Below, piece after piece: positions 8,327-20,432 of a stretch of 42,319 nt of DNA. Numbering within the stretch: position 1 is the stretch's first letter; each line of letters begins with the position of its first letter. The DNA is taken from assembly GCA_011523825.1 (NCBI GenBank), contig WTFX01000009.1, positions 1 to 42,319 of the forward strand, in the 5' to 3' direction. Below the pieces are notes generated by a model, which did not search any database, was not told where the DNA came from, and saw nothing but the letters and a program-made list of their open reading frames with translations. Both the position numbers and the translations under genes were made by a program. Source of the DNA: Microthrixaceae bacterium (GTDB lineage Bacteria > Actinomycetota > Acidimicrobiia > Acidimicrobiales > Poriferisodalaceae).

Positions 8327-8332
8327 AGCCTA
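8327..8332 (-). promoter_or_regulatory. Candidate -10 box (TAGGCT) for the importer operon
   Basis: TAGGCT lies in the 108-bp gap before the binding-protein gene and would give a leader of about 45 nt carrying the strong purine-rich ribosome-binding site. No -35 or operator is clear. Confidence 0.3.
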
Positions 8333-8382
8333 ATCCTGCCCATCTGGGCCCGCAGCCACCGCCTGCAGGTGCCCCGGCTGGC

Positions 8383-9696
8383 TCAGAATGGGTTGAGTTC
8401 GAGTCCCAGCAGGTGGCGGCCGAGCTGGTGGGTCACCCGGTCCTGATGCACATTGATGTGCACCGGCATGGCCCGGAAGTCGCGGTAGCGGCGGTCGAAC
8501 GCGCCGCCCTCGCGCAGCGCAGTACCGCCCTGGGTGCGGTGCAGCAGCGACATGGCCTCATCGAGCTGCTCGACGGCCATGGTGGTCACCGCCATCTGCC
8601 GCAGGTAGTCGGCTTCGTCGGGGACGACGCCCGCAGCGATGCGACGGTCGACGTCGTTGCAGGCGGCCTCGGTGGCGGCAGCGGCGGCAGCGAGCAGGGA
8701 GGCCGCTCGCCCGATGTTGACCTGCACGGTGGGCCGATCGACCATCTTGCCGCCGATGATCACCCGCCGCCCTCCGGCCGCGTCAGCCGCCTCGGCAAGT
8801 GCCCGGCGCACCAGGCCCACCGCCATGAACGAGAGCCACAGGTCGGAGATGCCCACCCAGTCCTCGCGGTAGCGGTGATGCACCACCGGCACCGTGCGCA
8901 GCGACTCTGCCCGGTTGGCGCCGAACCAGGCCACGCAGTCGCTGAGGTTCACGGGCACGTCGGTGTAGTGGACGTCGTCGGTGGCCGACGCCCGAAGTCC
9001 TGCGCCGTCCCACGACGGGTCGATCTTCATGCCCTCGGTGGTGGTGGGCAGGATCGTGAAGCGGATGTCCATGGGCCGCACCGGCTTGCCGTCGTCGCCG
9101 GTGATCGCGAACGCCACCCCGCAGTAGTCGGCGTAGCGGGCACCAGTGCCCCAGCGGCCGGTGCCGTTCAGGATGGCTTGGTCGCCTTCGACCCTGCCAT
9201 ACACCGAGCTGCGGGCGCCGCCGGGGAACGACACCCACTGACCGTTGGTGACGATGTGGGTGAGGAAGTCCTGCTGTTCGGGGCCGACCGATCCGACGAA
9301 CAGGTGGAAGACGCACAGGTGGTTCCAGAGGCACCATGCCAGACTCGGGCAGCGGGCTGCGACCGCTTCGAGCTCGCGGCCCATGTGCAGCATCGTCTCC
9401 TCGACGCCGCCGATGTTGCGCGTAGCCGACATGCGCATGAAATCGGTGCCGCGGATGGCCTCGACAACTTCCGACGACACGGACCGGGTCCGGTCTGCCG
9501 TTTCGGCCTGTGCCTCGATGGCGTCCAGGAATGGGGCGATCCGCAGGCCTTCGGTTGGCGCGGGAGCGAAGTGCTCGACCAGCTCCAGGCCCGACAGGAG
9601 GGCGTCGTCAGGCTCGGCGCCGGATGGACCGGCGTCATCAGAAACGGCCCCTACCGATGTCAGGCTTGGCTCGTCGGCTTCAGGTGCTCCCGCCAT
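8383..9696 (-). CDS. Acyl-CoA dehydrogenase-like flavin-dependent monooxygenase (HsaA/HpaB-like class)
   Basis: A 437-residue protein of the acyl-CoA dehydrogenase fold, in the branch that includes two-component flavin hydroxylases. Visible features are a helical N-terminal domain, the central beta-domain segment LNGTGRWGTGARYADYCGVA (the counterpart of the G-x-W-x-x-x-S-G motif of HsaA-like enzymes) and the C-terminal GGTALREGGAFDRRYRDFRA. Such enzymes use reduced flavin supplied by a separate reductase; none is encoded here. ATG 9696 is chosen because sequence further upstream runs into the amine oxidase gene end (25-nt gap). It is probably cotranscribed with the amine oxidase at 9722-11665, hinting at amine or aromatic catabolism. 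The substrate is unknown. Confidence 0.75.
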   Translation of the reverse strand: MAGAPEADEPSLTSVGAVSDDAGPSGAEPDDALLSGLELVEHFAPAPTEGLRIAPFLDAIEAQAETADRTRSVSSEVVEAIRGTDFMRMSATRNIGGVEETMLHMGRELEAVAARCPSLAWCLWNHLCVFHLFVGSVGPEQQDFLTHIVTNGQWVSFPGGARSSVYGRVEGDQAILNGTGRWGTGARYADYCGVAFAITGDDGKPVRPMDIRFTILPTTTEGMKIDPSWDGAGLRASATDDVHYTDVPVNLSDCVAWFGANRAESLRTVPVVHHRYREDWVGISDLWLSFMAVGLVRRALAEAADAAGGRRVIIGGKMVDRPTVQVNIGRAASLLAAAAAATEAACNDVDRRIAAGVVPDEADYLRQMAVTTMAVEQLDEAMSLLHRTQGGTALREGGAFDRRYRDFRAMPVHINVHQDRVTHQLGRHLLGLELNPF

Positions 9697-9721
9697 CCGG
9701 CCACAGTAGGCCGCGGCGGCC

Positions 9722-11665
9722 TCAGGCGCAGTGGCCGTTGGACGAGGGCGGCACGTCCAGCATCGGGTTGCGATCGAAGAAGCCGTCGGGCACAAGCCCG
9801 AAGCCGACGTACTCGGTGGGCATCACGGGGAAGTCCTCGGGCCGAGCGTCGTGGGTGATGCCAAACGTATGCCACACGGTGATGTCGGTGTCGACTACCG
9901 GCCGATCGCCCGCCGTGTATCGCTCCAAACCGTCGCCGGCATTGCGCTGCGTGGGGAACCGGCCGGCGCCGTAGCGCTCGTCGGGCTGTGTCGGCGACAC
10001 CCACAGGTTGTGGCGGGCGAAGGTGGCGCGCTGGGAATGCGGGCTGTCGTTCGCCGCGAACATCGTGGTCGTGGGCGGCGGCAGCAACCGGTACGCCGTC
10101 GGATGCCCGAGCCGGTTGATGTGGTCCGCGCTCTGGATCTTCCAGTACCGGCTGGATGCCGAGTTGGTGTCGCGCCGGGCCGCCAATTCGCTCTCCAGCA
10201 CCGTCTCGCGGGCGGCGAACGCGGTGCCGTACGGGTTGTCCGGTCCGTGCGGCAGCGCTTCGGTGTTCACCTCCACGACGCTGTTGGCGTTGCCGTCGAT
10301 GGCCATGTCCAGCCGCACGCAGAAGATGTGCTGGTGGATGGGCGCCGATACGTGCGGCGCCACCTGGCGGGCGAAAGTCAGGTCGTCGCCGTCACGGTGC
10401 GACCGTGTGGTGAGGATGCCGGTCAGCTTCACCTCGTAGCGGATCGTGCCGTCGAGGTAGAAGTACCAGAAGAAGCCGTACTCGTAGTTGCCGACGGTGT
10501 GGATAGCGCTCACCACCAAGCGGCGCGAACGGCGCACCTCGGTGGTATCGGCGTGCCAGTCGAAGTGCTTCCAACCGATGCCGAAGTCCTCCTCGTGGAT
10601 GCAGATGGCATTCGGTGTGGTCACCACCGAGCCGTCGTCGAACACCTGCGTCGAGTCGAGGTAGACGATCTCGCCCAGGCAGTCGCAGCCCAGCTGCAGC
10701 GAGTTGTTCATCAGGCCCAGGCCGAACTCGCCCGAGTCGAGCGCGTGCTTGAACGTCTGCGACGGGCGGGTGTCGCCGTAAGGCACGACCATCTCGGCCA
10801 GCGACGCCCGGTCGATGATGGGCCGGACCCGGCCGCCGTCGTCATAGGCGATCCGGTGCAGCACCAGGCCCTCGGTGTCATCCATCACGACGCGCATCGA
10901 CCACTTCTGCCAGCGCAGCTCGTTGTCGTCCAGCGTGAAGCTGGTGCCTTCGGGCTGGGTGATCTCGATCGGACGGAGGTCGGTCCGCATTGGGCCGAAG
11001 TCCTCGGTGACCGCGTCGACGTCGTAGTTGCCGCGCTCCGACGCCACCGGCCACTGGTCGAAGTCGGTGACCTGCAGCACTTCCAGCGTGTCCACGTCGA
11101 TATGCACCATCAGCCCGTCGAGCGGGTACGCGTAGCCGTTGTCGGCGGGGTTCGGACGCCAGAACGCGATGCAGCGCTGCACGCGTCGACCGATCTCGAA
11201 GTCGAAGTCGTAGTCGCCGGTCGGCCACGGGTCGATCTGCACCTGCGATGGATCGTTGATGCCGCGCTTGGCCAGGGCGGCGGCGAAGCCCGGGTCCTTC
11301 CGGCAGGCGTCCATCACGGCGAACAACTCCGCCATGCCCACACGCGGCACCACGCCGGGATGGTGAGTCCACGAGTCCACTTCACCGCGGGTCACCGACA
11401 CCACGGCGATGTGTACCTCGCCGTTCTCGTGCACCACCACCTCGAAGCGGCGGTCGGTATGGGTACCGGGCGTCCACGCCGCGACTTCGGCCTTGGGCGG
11501 CTCGGCGATGCAAAAGCCGTGGAAGCGGGCGCCGTCGCCGATGCGGCCACTGCGGCGCAACACCTCGATGGCGGCGTGGGCCTCCGCCTCGGTCATCATC
11601 GACAGCGGGTGAACCGAGGGAGCATCAGCCCCCTCGACGGGCGTTTCCAGCAGGGTTTCGGCCAT
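9722..11665 (-). CDS. tynA: Primary-amine oxidase (copper- and topaquinone-dependent)
   Basis: A 647-residue copper amine oxidase that converts a primary amine to aldehyde, ammonia and hydrogen peroxide. All key residues are present: the topaquinone precursor Tyr394 in TVGNYEYG, the catalytic base Asp310 in LDSGEF, and copper ligands His444 and His446 (HQH) and His599 (VWHTFG). The LELGCDCLG-like segment (LQLGCDCLG, 323-331) and FFDRNPMLDVP end also match the Arthrobacter-type phenethylamine/histamine oxidases. No signal peptide is seen, so it is likely cytoplasmic as in Arthrobacter. ATG 11665 is preceded by a TAGCGT box 6 nt away, suggesting a leaderless message. It is divergent from the GH13 gene. 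Confidence 0.95.
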   Translation of the reverse strand: MAETLLETPVEGADAPSVHPLSMMTEAEAHAAIEVLRRSGRIGDGARFHGFCIAEPPKAEVAAWTPGTHTDRRFEVVVHENGEVHIAVVSVTRGEVDSWTHHPGVVPRVGMAELFAVMDACRKDPGFAAALAKRGINDPSQVQIDPWPTGDYDFDFEIGRRVQRCIAFWRPNPADNGYAYPLDGLMVHIDVDTLEVLQVTDFDQWPVASERGNYDVDAVTEDFGPMRTDLRPIEITQPEGTSFTLDDNELRWQKWSMRVVMDDTEGLVLHRIAYDDGGRVRPIIDRASLAEMVVPYGDTRPSQTFKHALDSGEFGLGLMNNSLQLGCDCLGEIVYLDSTQVFDDGSVVTTPNAICIHEEDFGIGWKHFDWHADTTEVRRSRRLVVSAIHTVGNYEYGFFWYFYLDGTIRYEVKLTGILTTRSHRDGDDLTFARQVAPHVSAPIHQHIFCVRLDMAIDGNANSVVEVNTEALPHGPDNPYGTAFAARETVLESELAARRDTNSASSRYWKIQSADHINRLGHPTAYRLLPPPTTTMFAANDSPHSQRATFARHNLWVSPTQPDERYGAGRFPTQRNAGDGLERYTAGDRPVVDTDITVWHTFGITHDARPEDFPVMPTEYVGFGLVPDGFFDRNPMLDVPPSSNGHCA

Positions 11666-11671
11666 GCATTC

Positions 11672-11677
11672 ACGCTA
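11672..11677 (-). promoter_or_regulatory. Candidate leaderless -10 box (TAGCGT) for the amine oxidase gene
   Basis: TAGCGT lies 6 nt before the ATG at 11665, the spacing expected for a leaderless transcript. There is no Shine-Dalgarno sequence between them. Confidence 0.4.
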
Positions 11678-11741
11678 GGGGACAGAATGAAGCCTGATGC
11701 CAACACACGGGCGATGAGTTGACGATGAAGGTCCGCAGGTC

Positions 11742-13571
11742 ATGACGGAGGGGGACCTCCGCAGCCGGGTCAGGCGCCACCTCGAGTTCATCTATCCCAC
11801 GTTGCCTTTCGATCGTCTCGTTGACGACGTGCTTTCCGCGCTCGGGCTCGATGGGACTGAGGACGTTGCGGCAGACGGCCCGCGATGGGATCAGCACGAG
11901 GTGGCCGTGATCACCTATGCCGACTCGATCACCGAAGCGGGCAGGGTGCCGATGCAGACGATGCACGAACTGCTCGACGACCTGACCGGCGATGTCGTGT
12001 CGGTCGTGCACGTGCTGCCCTTCTATCCGGCAAGTTCGGACGGGGGGTTCGCCATCACCGACCACCGCGCGGTGGACCCACGGCTCGGCAGTTGGGACGA
12101 CATCACGGACCTCAGCGAGACCTACACGGTCATGGCGGATCTTGTGGTGAACCACGTCAGCGCCGACCACCCCTGGATGGAGCAGTTCTGCAGTGGGGAA
12201 GAGCCCGGCAGCCGCTACCTGCTCACCGCCGAGCCCGAGGACGACCTGTCGAGCGTGGTGCGCCCCCGCACCACGCCGCTGCTGCGCGAGGTCGAGACCT
12301 CTGACGGCCCGCGACTGCTGTGGTGCACCTTCAGCTACGACCAGATCGACCTGGACTTCGCCGAGCCCGAGGTGCTGCTTGATCTGCTGCGCACGGTGGC
12401 CCGCCTCGTCGACGCGGGCGTGCGGTGGTTCCGGCTCGATGCCATCGCCTATCTGTGGAAGGAGCTCGGCACGTCGTGTGTGAACCTGCCGCAGACGCAC
12501 GAGTTCGTGAAGCTGCTGCGGACGCTGCTGGACGCACGCTGTCCTGACTCGGTCATCATCACCGAGACCAACGTGCCCCATGACCAGAACGTGGCCTACT
12601 GGGGCGACGGCGACGAAGCCCACCTCGTCTACAACTTCAGCCTGCCGCCGCTGGTGGCCCACACGATGCTGTCGGGCTCGTCGGTGGCGATGCAGCAGTG
12701 GCTGGCGCAGTTGGAGACGCCGCCTGCCGGGACGTCGTTCTTCAACTTCATCGCCAGCCACGACGGCATCGGGTTGCGCCCGGTCGAGGGGCTGCTGAGC
12801 GCGGCCGAGATCAGCCGGCTCATCGCCGCGGCACACGGCGCCGGCGGCACGCACTCGGAGTTCGACACGCCTGAAGGCCCCAAGGCGTATGAGCTGAACG
12901 TCTCGCTGTGGGATCTCTTCGCCGGCGACGGGGATCCGCTGGGTGTGGCGCAGTTCCTGGCGGCGCACACGATCATGCTGAGTCTCGCCGGCGTCCCCGC
13001 GCTGTACGTGCACGCACTGCTGGGCACCCCGAGCTACTGGACGCCGATCAGCGAGCCGCCCCGCATCGTGACCGAGCACGGTCTACCGCCGGTCGAGCAG
13101 AACAAGCGCACCATCAACCGGCGCAAGGTCACCTTGGACGAGGCGGTGGACTTGCTCGGCGCGCAGGATGGGATCCGGCGCAGGACCCTGGTCGAGCTCG
13201 TCCACCGCATGCTCATTCGTCGTGCGCAGCCCGCGTTCCATCCCGACAGCCCGCAGGTGTCGCTGGATCTGGGCCCGCAGGCACTGGGCGTGATGCGCGG
13301 CGATGCCGAGTGGGGCCAGACGGTGGTGTCGGTGACCAACGTGGGCCATACCCATCTCACCGTTGATCTCGATGTGCTGTCGTCGCTCTGCCCCGAGGGC
13401 AGCGCGGGAACCCAGTTCTCCGAGGTCGGCTGCGCGGACCTGCTGGGCGGTGTGCTCCACCCACCGTCCGATCGCGTCGACTTGGCGGCAGGCCAGACGA
13501 TATGGCTCTGCCTGGAGGCCGAACGCCGCGAGCCCGCACTCGGCGACCGGCGAGTCGACCAGTCCGCTTAG
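11742..13571 (+). CDS. GH13 sucrose-phosphorylase-like enzyme, probable glucosylglycerate phosphorylase
   Basis: A 609-residue GH13 enzyme resembling subfamily 18 (sucrose, sucrose-6-phosphate and glucosylglycerate phosphorylases). The N-terminal ITYADSI and LPFYPASSDGGFAITDH (about 92-109) are typical of this subfamily. Catalytic residues are Asp233 (WFRLDAIAYLWK), Glu275 (IITETNVP) and Asp341 (NFIASHDGIG). The predicted reaction is phosphorolysis of an alpha-glucoside to glucose 1-phosphate, in the cytoplasm. A GpgS-like glucosyltransferase lies at 14347-15594, which makes glucosylglycerate the favoured substrate, but sucrose cannot be excluded. It is longer than most relatives (about 490-560 residues) because of a C-terminal tail after about residue 590. 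Confidence 0.8.
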   Translation: MTEGDLRSRVRRHLEFIYPTLPFDRLVDDVLSALGLDGTEDVAADGPRWDQHEVAVITYADSITEAGRVPMQTMHELLDDLTGDVVSVVHVLPFYPASSDGGFAITDHRAVDPRLGSWDDITDLSETYTVMADLVVNHVSADHPWMEQFCSGEEPGSRYLLTAEPEDDLSSVVRPRTTPLLREVETSDGPRLLWCTFSYDQIDLDFAEPEVLLDLLRTVARLVDAGVRWFRLDAIAYLWKELGTSCVNLPQTHEFVKLLRTLLDARCPDSVIITETNVPHDQNVAYWGDGDEAHLVYNFSLPPLVAHTMLSGSSVAMQQWLAQLETPPAGTSFFNFIASHDGIGLRPVEGLLSAAEISRLIAAAHGAGGTHSEFDTPEGPKAYELNVSLWDLFAGDGDPLGVAQFLAAHTIMLSLAGVPALYVHALLGTPSYWTPISEPPRIVTEHGLPPVEQNKRTINRRKVTLDEAVDLLGAQDGIRRRTLVELVHRMLIRRAQPAFHPDSPQVSLDLGPQALGVMRGDAEWGQTVVSVTNVGHTHLTVDLDVLSSLCPEGSAGTQFSEVGCADLLGGVLHPPSDRVDLAAGQTIWLCLEAERREPALGDRRVDQSA

Positions 13572-13588
13572 CCGGCCGCTGCTGCGGT

Positions 13589-14032
13589 CTATGCGGTGGC
13601 GCTGCGTTGGGGATCGAACCATCTCAGGCCCTCGAATCGGGCGAAGCCGGCATCGGCAGTCGCGAGCCGGGCGCCGACCGAGACCGCCAGCGCGGCGAGC
13701 CACGCGTCGGGCACCAGGTTGCCGGCAACGCGGGAATCGGATTCGGCGAATCTCGCGAACTCGCGCCATGTCGCGTCGGTTGCCATCACGGCGCGGGTCG
13801 CAGGCGCCGAGCGAACTCGCTCGACGAAGGACAGCGCCGCTTGGATCGGCGAGGGGTTGGCAAAGATTCTCCGGTTGGTCACCACCCGCATGAAGCCGGT
13901 GAGAACGACGTCCGCTGCACCGAATGGCTCCGGTCCGCCAAGTGCCTTCGACAGCCACGGCCGGTAGGTCTCGTGCTGCTCGAGGTCTGCGCGGTAGGCA
14001 TAAACCAACACATTGACGTCGGGGAGGATCAC
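13589..14032 (-). CDS. vapC: VapC-type PIN-domain ribonuclease toxin
   Basis: A 147-residue PIN-domain protein, a magnesium-dependent RNase acting as the toxin of a type II toxin-antitoxin pair. The first acidic residue is in LPDVNVLVYAY (Asp5), followed by the segment LTGFMRVVTNRRIF characteristic of a VapC subgroup, then NLVPDAWLAALA and TADAGFARF carrying the later acidic residues. GTG 14032 is chosen because it overlaps the antitoxin TGA by 4 nt (GTGA). A TTG at 14038 is also possible. It is convergent with the GH13 gene, with only 17 nt between the stops. Confidence 0.88.
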   Translation of the reverse strand: MILPDVNVLVYAYRADLEQHETYRPWLSKALGGPEPFGAADVVLTGFMRVVTNRRIFANPSPIQAALSFVERVRSAPATRAVMATDATWREFARFAESDSRVAGNLVPDAWLAALAVSVGARLATADAGFARFEGLRWFDPQRSATA

Positions 14033-14268
14033 TTCCAACCGTCGCCGTCGAGAGCCTGCCAGACGGCTTCGCGATCCTCGATGTCCACGAGAACCGGGTC
14101 GCCCTTCTGGCCCCAGGTGGGCAGCGGTGTTCGCGTCGCAGGAGCGGCTTGCTGCAAGACCAGATGCAGCCCCTCGGCGATCAGGGTGGTGAAGGTGCAG
14201 CCTCGTTCAGCGGCTCGTTGTTTGGCTTGCTCTACCAGACCGTCGGGGAGGTTGATGGTGGTCTTCAT
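14029..14268 (-). CDS. vapB: VapB-type ribbon-helix-helix antitoxin
   Basis: A 79-residue antitoxin. The N-terminal MKTTINLPDGLVEQAKQRA followed by GCTFTTLIAEGLH is a ribbon-helix-helix DNA-binding domain. The C-terminal part (GDPVLVDIEDREAVWQALDG) would wrap and block VapC. ATG 14268 is the natural start for this domain and lies 7 nt after a TACAGT box, so the message may be leaderless. Two inverted repeats in the promoter are candidate operators for self-repression, as is usual for VapBC. The gene overlaps vapC. Confidence 0.88.
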   Translation of the reverse strand: MKTTINLPDGLVEQAKQRAAERGCTFTTLIAEGLHLVLQQAAPATRTPLPTWGQKGDPVLVDIEDREAVWQALDGDGWK

Positions 14269-14300
14269 ACAGACAACTGTATTCGCCGATATGGGCATAT
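14269..14300 (-). promoter_or_regulatory. vapBC promoter with two candidate VapB operators
   Basis: The -10 box TACAGT occupies 14281-14276. The inverted repeat ATATG-GG-CATAT lies at 14289-14300, between -10 and the expected -35. A second one, ACAG-ACAA-CTGT (14269-14280), overlaps the -10 box and start region. Binding by the VapBC complex at either site would block polymerase. This is inferred from position. Confidence 0.4.
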
Positions 14301-14346
14301 GGCAGCATCGCCATCCGCGCCCATCGAGTTCGCGGCCTCAGAGGGC

Positions 14347-15594
14347 TCAGGCGTTGTCGAGTTCGACGGCGTCGTAGAGCTGGCCGAGGATGTCGGGTAC
14401 GGCGCTTTGCACCCTTGACCAGTTCGGGATGAACGGCGTGCCCATGGGGTCGTTCAGGAACTCGTCGCCAGCCTCCATGATCGCCGAGGCGAACAGCTCC
14501 ACGGCTGTCTCCTCGGCGTGCAGGTCGAAGTCGAAGCCGTTGAAGGTGGCGTCGTTGCGGTAGTGGCTGACGAGGTCGAGCGCGTTGCGGTAGTAGACGG
14601 CCTTGACGGTGCGGAAGATCTCCGTTCCCAGCGTGGTGCCGTCGATGGCGAGCTTGCGGTAGATGGCCTTGGCGATGTCGCGGCTCATCTTGTGCAGGCC
14701 CGCGTTGGCATCCTCGACGGACAGCTCTTGGTGCTTGTGGTCGTAGCGCCCGCAGAGGTCGACCTGGCAGATCCGCCGCCCCTGGTAGATGCGGTACACC
14801 TCCGACAGCACGCCGATCTCGAGTCCCCAGTCGCTGGGGATGCGGATGCTGCGGGTCATGTCCAGCTTCATGGCGAACTCGCCCGCCAGCGGGTAGCGGA
14901 ACGATTCCAGGTAGCGCAGGTAGTCGTGCTCGCCGATGGTGGCCCGCAGGGCCCGCAGCAGCGGCGTCACCAGCAGGCGCACCACCCGGCCGTTGAGCCG
15001 TCCCGACGGCCCTTCGCCTGCCCGGTAGTAGTAGCCCTTCGAGAACGAGTATCCGAAGGTGGGGTGCAGGATCGGGTAGAGCAGCCGGGCCAGCAGGCCC
15101 CGTTCGTAGGTGAGGATGTCGGCGTCGTGCAGGGCCACGTTCTCGCAGCGTCCTGAGGCCAGGAAGTAGCCGAGGCAGTACCAGACGTTGCGGCCCTTGC
15201 CCGGCTCGGTCGGTGCCAGCACCCGGTCGGCGAGCACCTCGTCAATCTTGCGAAGCCGAGGGCCGTCGTTCCACAGCAGGCGGGTGCGCTGGGGCAAGCG
15301 GGAGAAGAACTGCCGGGCATCGGCGAACTGGGCCTCGTCTGCCCGGTCGATGCCCACGATGATCTCGTCGATGTAGCCGACCTTGGCGATCTCGTCGACG
15401 ATGTTGCCCAGCGCCGGCCCTTGCAGCTCGCTGTACAGCGCCGGGATGATCAGTGCGATGGGTCGGCGCCGGGAGTACTCGAACAGTTCGTCTTCGAGGC
15501 TCGCGACGGACCGGTCCGCGAGGCGATGGAGCGTCGCGATCGACTCGTGCTGCTGGAAATCGGCCACGTCAACCCGCTCCGCTCGCTTCCCCAT
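14347..15594 (-). CDS. gpgS: GpgS-like glucosyltransferase (glucosyl-3-phosphoglycerate synthase type)
   Basis: A 415-residue GT-A glycosyltransferase of the GpgS/GT81-like type, expected to move glucose from a nucleotide sugar onto 3-phosphoglycerate, the first step to glucosylglycerate. It has the N-terminal nucleotide-binding strand IALIIPALYSE (46-56), EIIVGIDRAD (77-86) and the metal-binding DAD at 157-159. SDWGLEIGVLSEVYRI and CGRYDHKHQELS follow as acceptor and catalytic segments. The family match is clear; the exact donor and acceptor are inferred. A separate phosphatase (GpgP) is not encoded here. It is divergent from guaB, 59 nt apart. The GH13 phosphorylase beyond vapBC would recycle its product. 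Confidence 0.8.
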   Translation of the reverse strand: MGKRAERVDVADFQQHESIATLHRLADRSVASLEDELFEYSRRRPIALIIPALYSELQGPALGNIVDEIAKVGYIDEIIVGIDRADEAQFADARQFFSRLPQRTRLLWNDGPRLRKIDEVLADRVLAPTEPGKGRNVWYCLGYFLASGRCENVALHDADILTYERGLLARLLYPILHPTFGYSFSKGYYYRAGEGPSGRLNGRVVRLLVTPLLRALRATIGEHDYLRYLESFRYPLAGEFAMKLDMTRSIRIPSDWGLEIGVLSEVYRIYQGRRICQVDLCGRYDHKHQELSVEDANAGLHKMSRDIAKAIYRKLAIDGTTLGTEIFRTVKAVYYRNALDLVSHYRNDATFNGFDFDLHAEETAVELFASAIMEAGDEFLNDPMGTPFIPNWSRVQSAVPDILGQLYDAVELDNA

Positions 15595-15599
15595 CGTGA

Positions 15600-19300
<3,701 letters not shown>

Positions 19301-19318
19301 GTCATGCGCCTGCCGCCA

Positions 19319-20335
19319 TCAGGCGTTGCGGCCGGGCCATGCCTGCGGGTTGAGCATGTTGGGCGGCTGGGATCCGTCGAGCGCGGTCATGACCTCGGCA
19401 ACGGCATGGGTGAAGATGCGGCGGCGGCCGGCGACGGTGGCCGAGGCGACGTGCGGCGTGACCACCACATCGAGGCGTCCCAGCAACGGATGGTCCGGCG
19501 GCAGCGGCTCAGGTTTGGTCACGTCCAACCCCGCGCCGCGCACCTTGCCCGCGTCGAGCGCTGCCAGCAGGGCGTCCTGGTCGACGAGCCCGCCGCGGGA
19601 CGTGTTCACGAGATAGACGCCGTCACGCATCGCTGCGAGCAAATCGGCGTTTACGAGATGGTGTGTGGCTTCGCTGAGCGGCGCGTGCACGGACACGACG
19701 TGCGCATCGGCCACCGCTTCGCTGGGCGTTGCCGCTCGGCGCGCGCCCAGTTCGGCGAAGCGCTCGTCGGCGGCATAGGGGTCATAGGCCACGATCTCCA
19801 TGCCCACCGCCGACATCACCCGGGCCACGTACCCGCCGATGCGTCCGAGGCCCAGCAAGGCGAGGGTCGAGCCGGCCAGCTCGAGGTGTCCGTGGCGTGC
19901 CCAGTAGTCGCCTTCGGCGGCCTCGAGGCGGCGGGCCGATTCCTTCAGTCCCTTGGCGACCGCGAAGATGAGCGCGACGGCGTGCTCGGCGGTGGAGACC
20001 GTCGGCCCGTCGGGCGTGTTGCAGGCAGCGATGCCGAACTCGGTGGCGTCGTCGAGGTCGAGATTGTCGAAGCCGATGCCCGCACGGGCGATGACCCGCA
20101 GCTTCGGCGCCTGCTCGTACACCGTGCGGTCGTACCGAATGGCGGCACCCACGATGGCGCCTTCGGCTCGGTCGATGCCTTCCAGCGGATCGTCGCCTCG
20201 CACATCGAGGATCTGGGCTCGCCCGTCCAGCAGTTCGCGCTGCAGCCGGCCGGCGGGCCGGTCGAACCAGACGACCGGCAGATCGGACGCTGCCTTGCCG
20301 GCCGGGGATCCCTCGTGAGTTGAACCGGTGCTCAT
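19319..20335 (-). CDS. D-isomer-specific 2-hydroxyacid dehydrogenase (SerA-like)
   Basis: A 338-residue NAD-dependent dehydrogenase of the 3-phosphoglycerate dehydrogenase type without a C-terminal ACT domain. It has ARAGIGFDNLDL in the substrate domain and the Rossmann motif LGLGRIGGYVA. The catalytic Arg is in NTSRGGLVDQ, the Glu in DVTKPEPLP and the His in TPHVASAT. ATG 20335 (MSTGSTHE) is preferred over the longer frame to 20434, which lacks any match and would run into the P450 promoter. Without ACT or regulatory domains it could be a phosphoglycerate, hydroxypyruvate or other 2-oxoacid reductase. It lies 18 nt after the helicase start on the same strand and may be cotranscribed. Confidence 0.88.
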   Translation of the reverse strand: MSTGSTHEGSPAGKAASDLPVVWFDRPAGRLQRELLDGRAQILDVRGDDPLEGIDRAEGAIVGAAIRYDRTVYEQAPKLRVIARAGIGFDNLDLDDATEFGIAACNTPDGPTVSTAEHAVALIFAVAKGLKESARRLEAAEGDYWARHGHLELAGSTLALLGLGRIGGYVARVMSAVGMEIVAYDPYAADERFAELGARRAATPSEAVADAHVVSVHAPLSEATHHLVNADLLAAMRDGVYLVNTSRGGLVDQDALLAALDAGKVRGAGLDVTKPEPLPPDHPLLGRLDVVVTPHVASATVAGRRRIFTHAVAEVMTALDGSQPPNMLNPQAWPGRNA

Positions 20336-20432
20336 GCCGTCAGTATTGCGCCGCAGCCCGGCGACGCCGTGGGGCACACCACTACCTTTGATGCGAGCTG
20401 TAGCGCTGGCTGGCGGGCGGAGGCACGGATTC

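Noticed and set aside
9731..11722. A 663-codon plus-strand frame opposite the amine oxidase gene.
   Set aside because: Antisense shadow; the minus strand encodes an amine oxidase with every catalytic residue.
13607..13621. A tRNA T-arm-like string (GGTTCGATCCCC on the minus strand).
   Set aside because: It lies inside the 3' end of vapC, where it encodes WFDP, and no acceptor or anticodon arm can be built around it.
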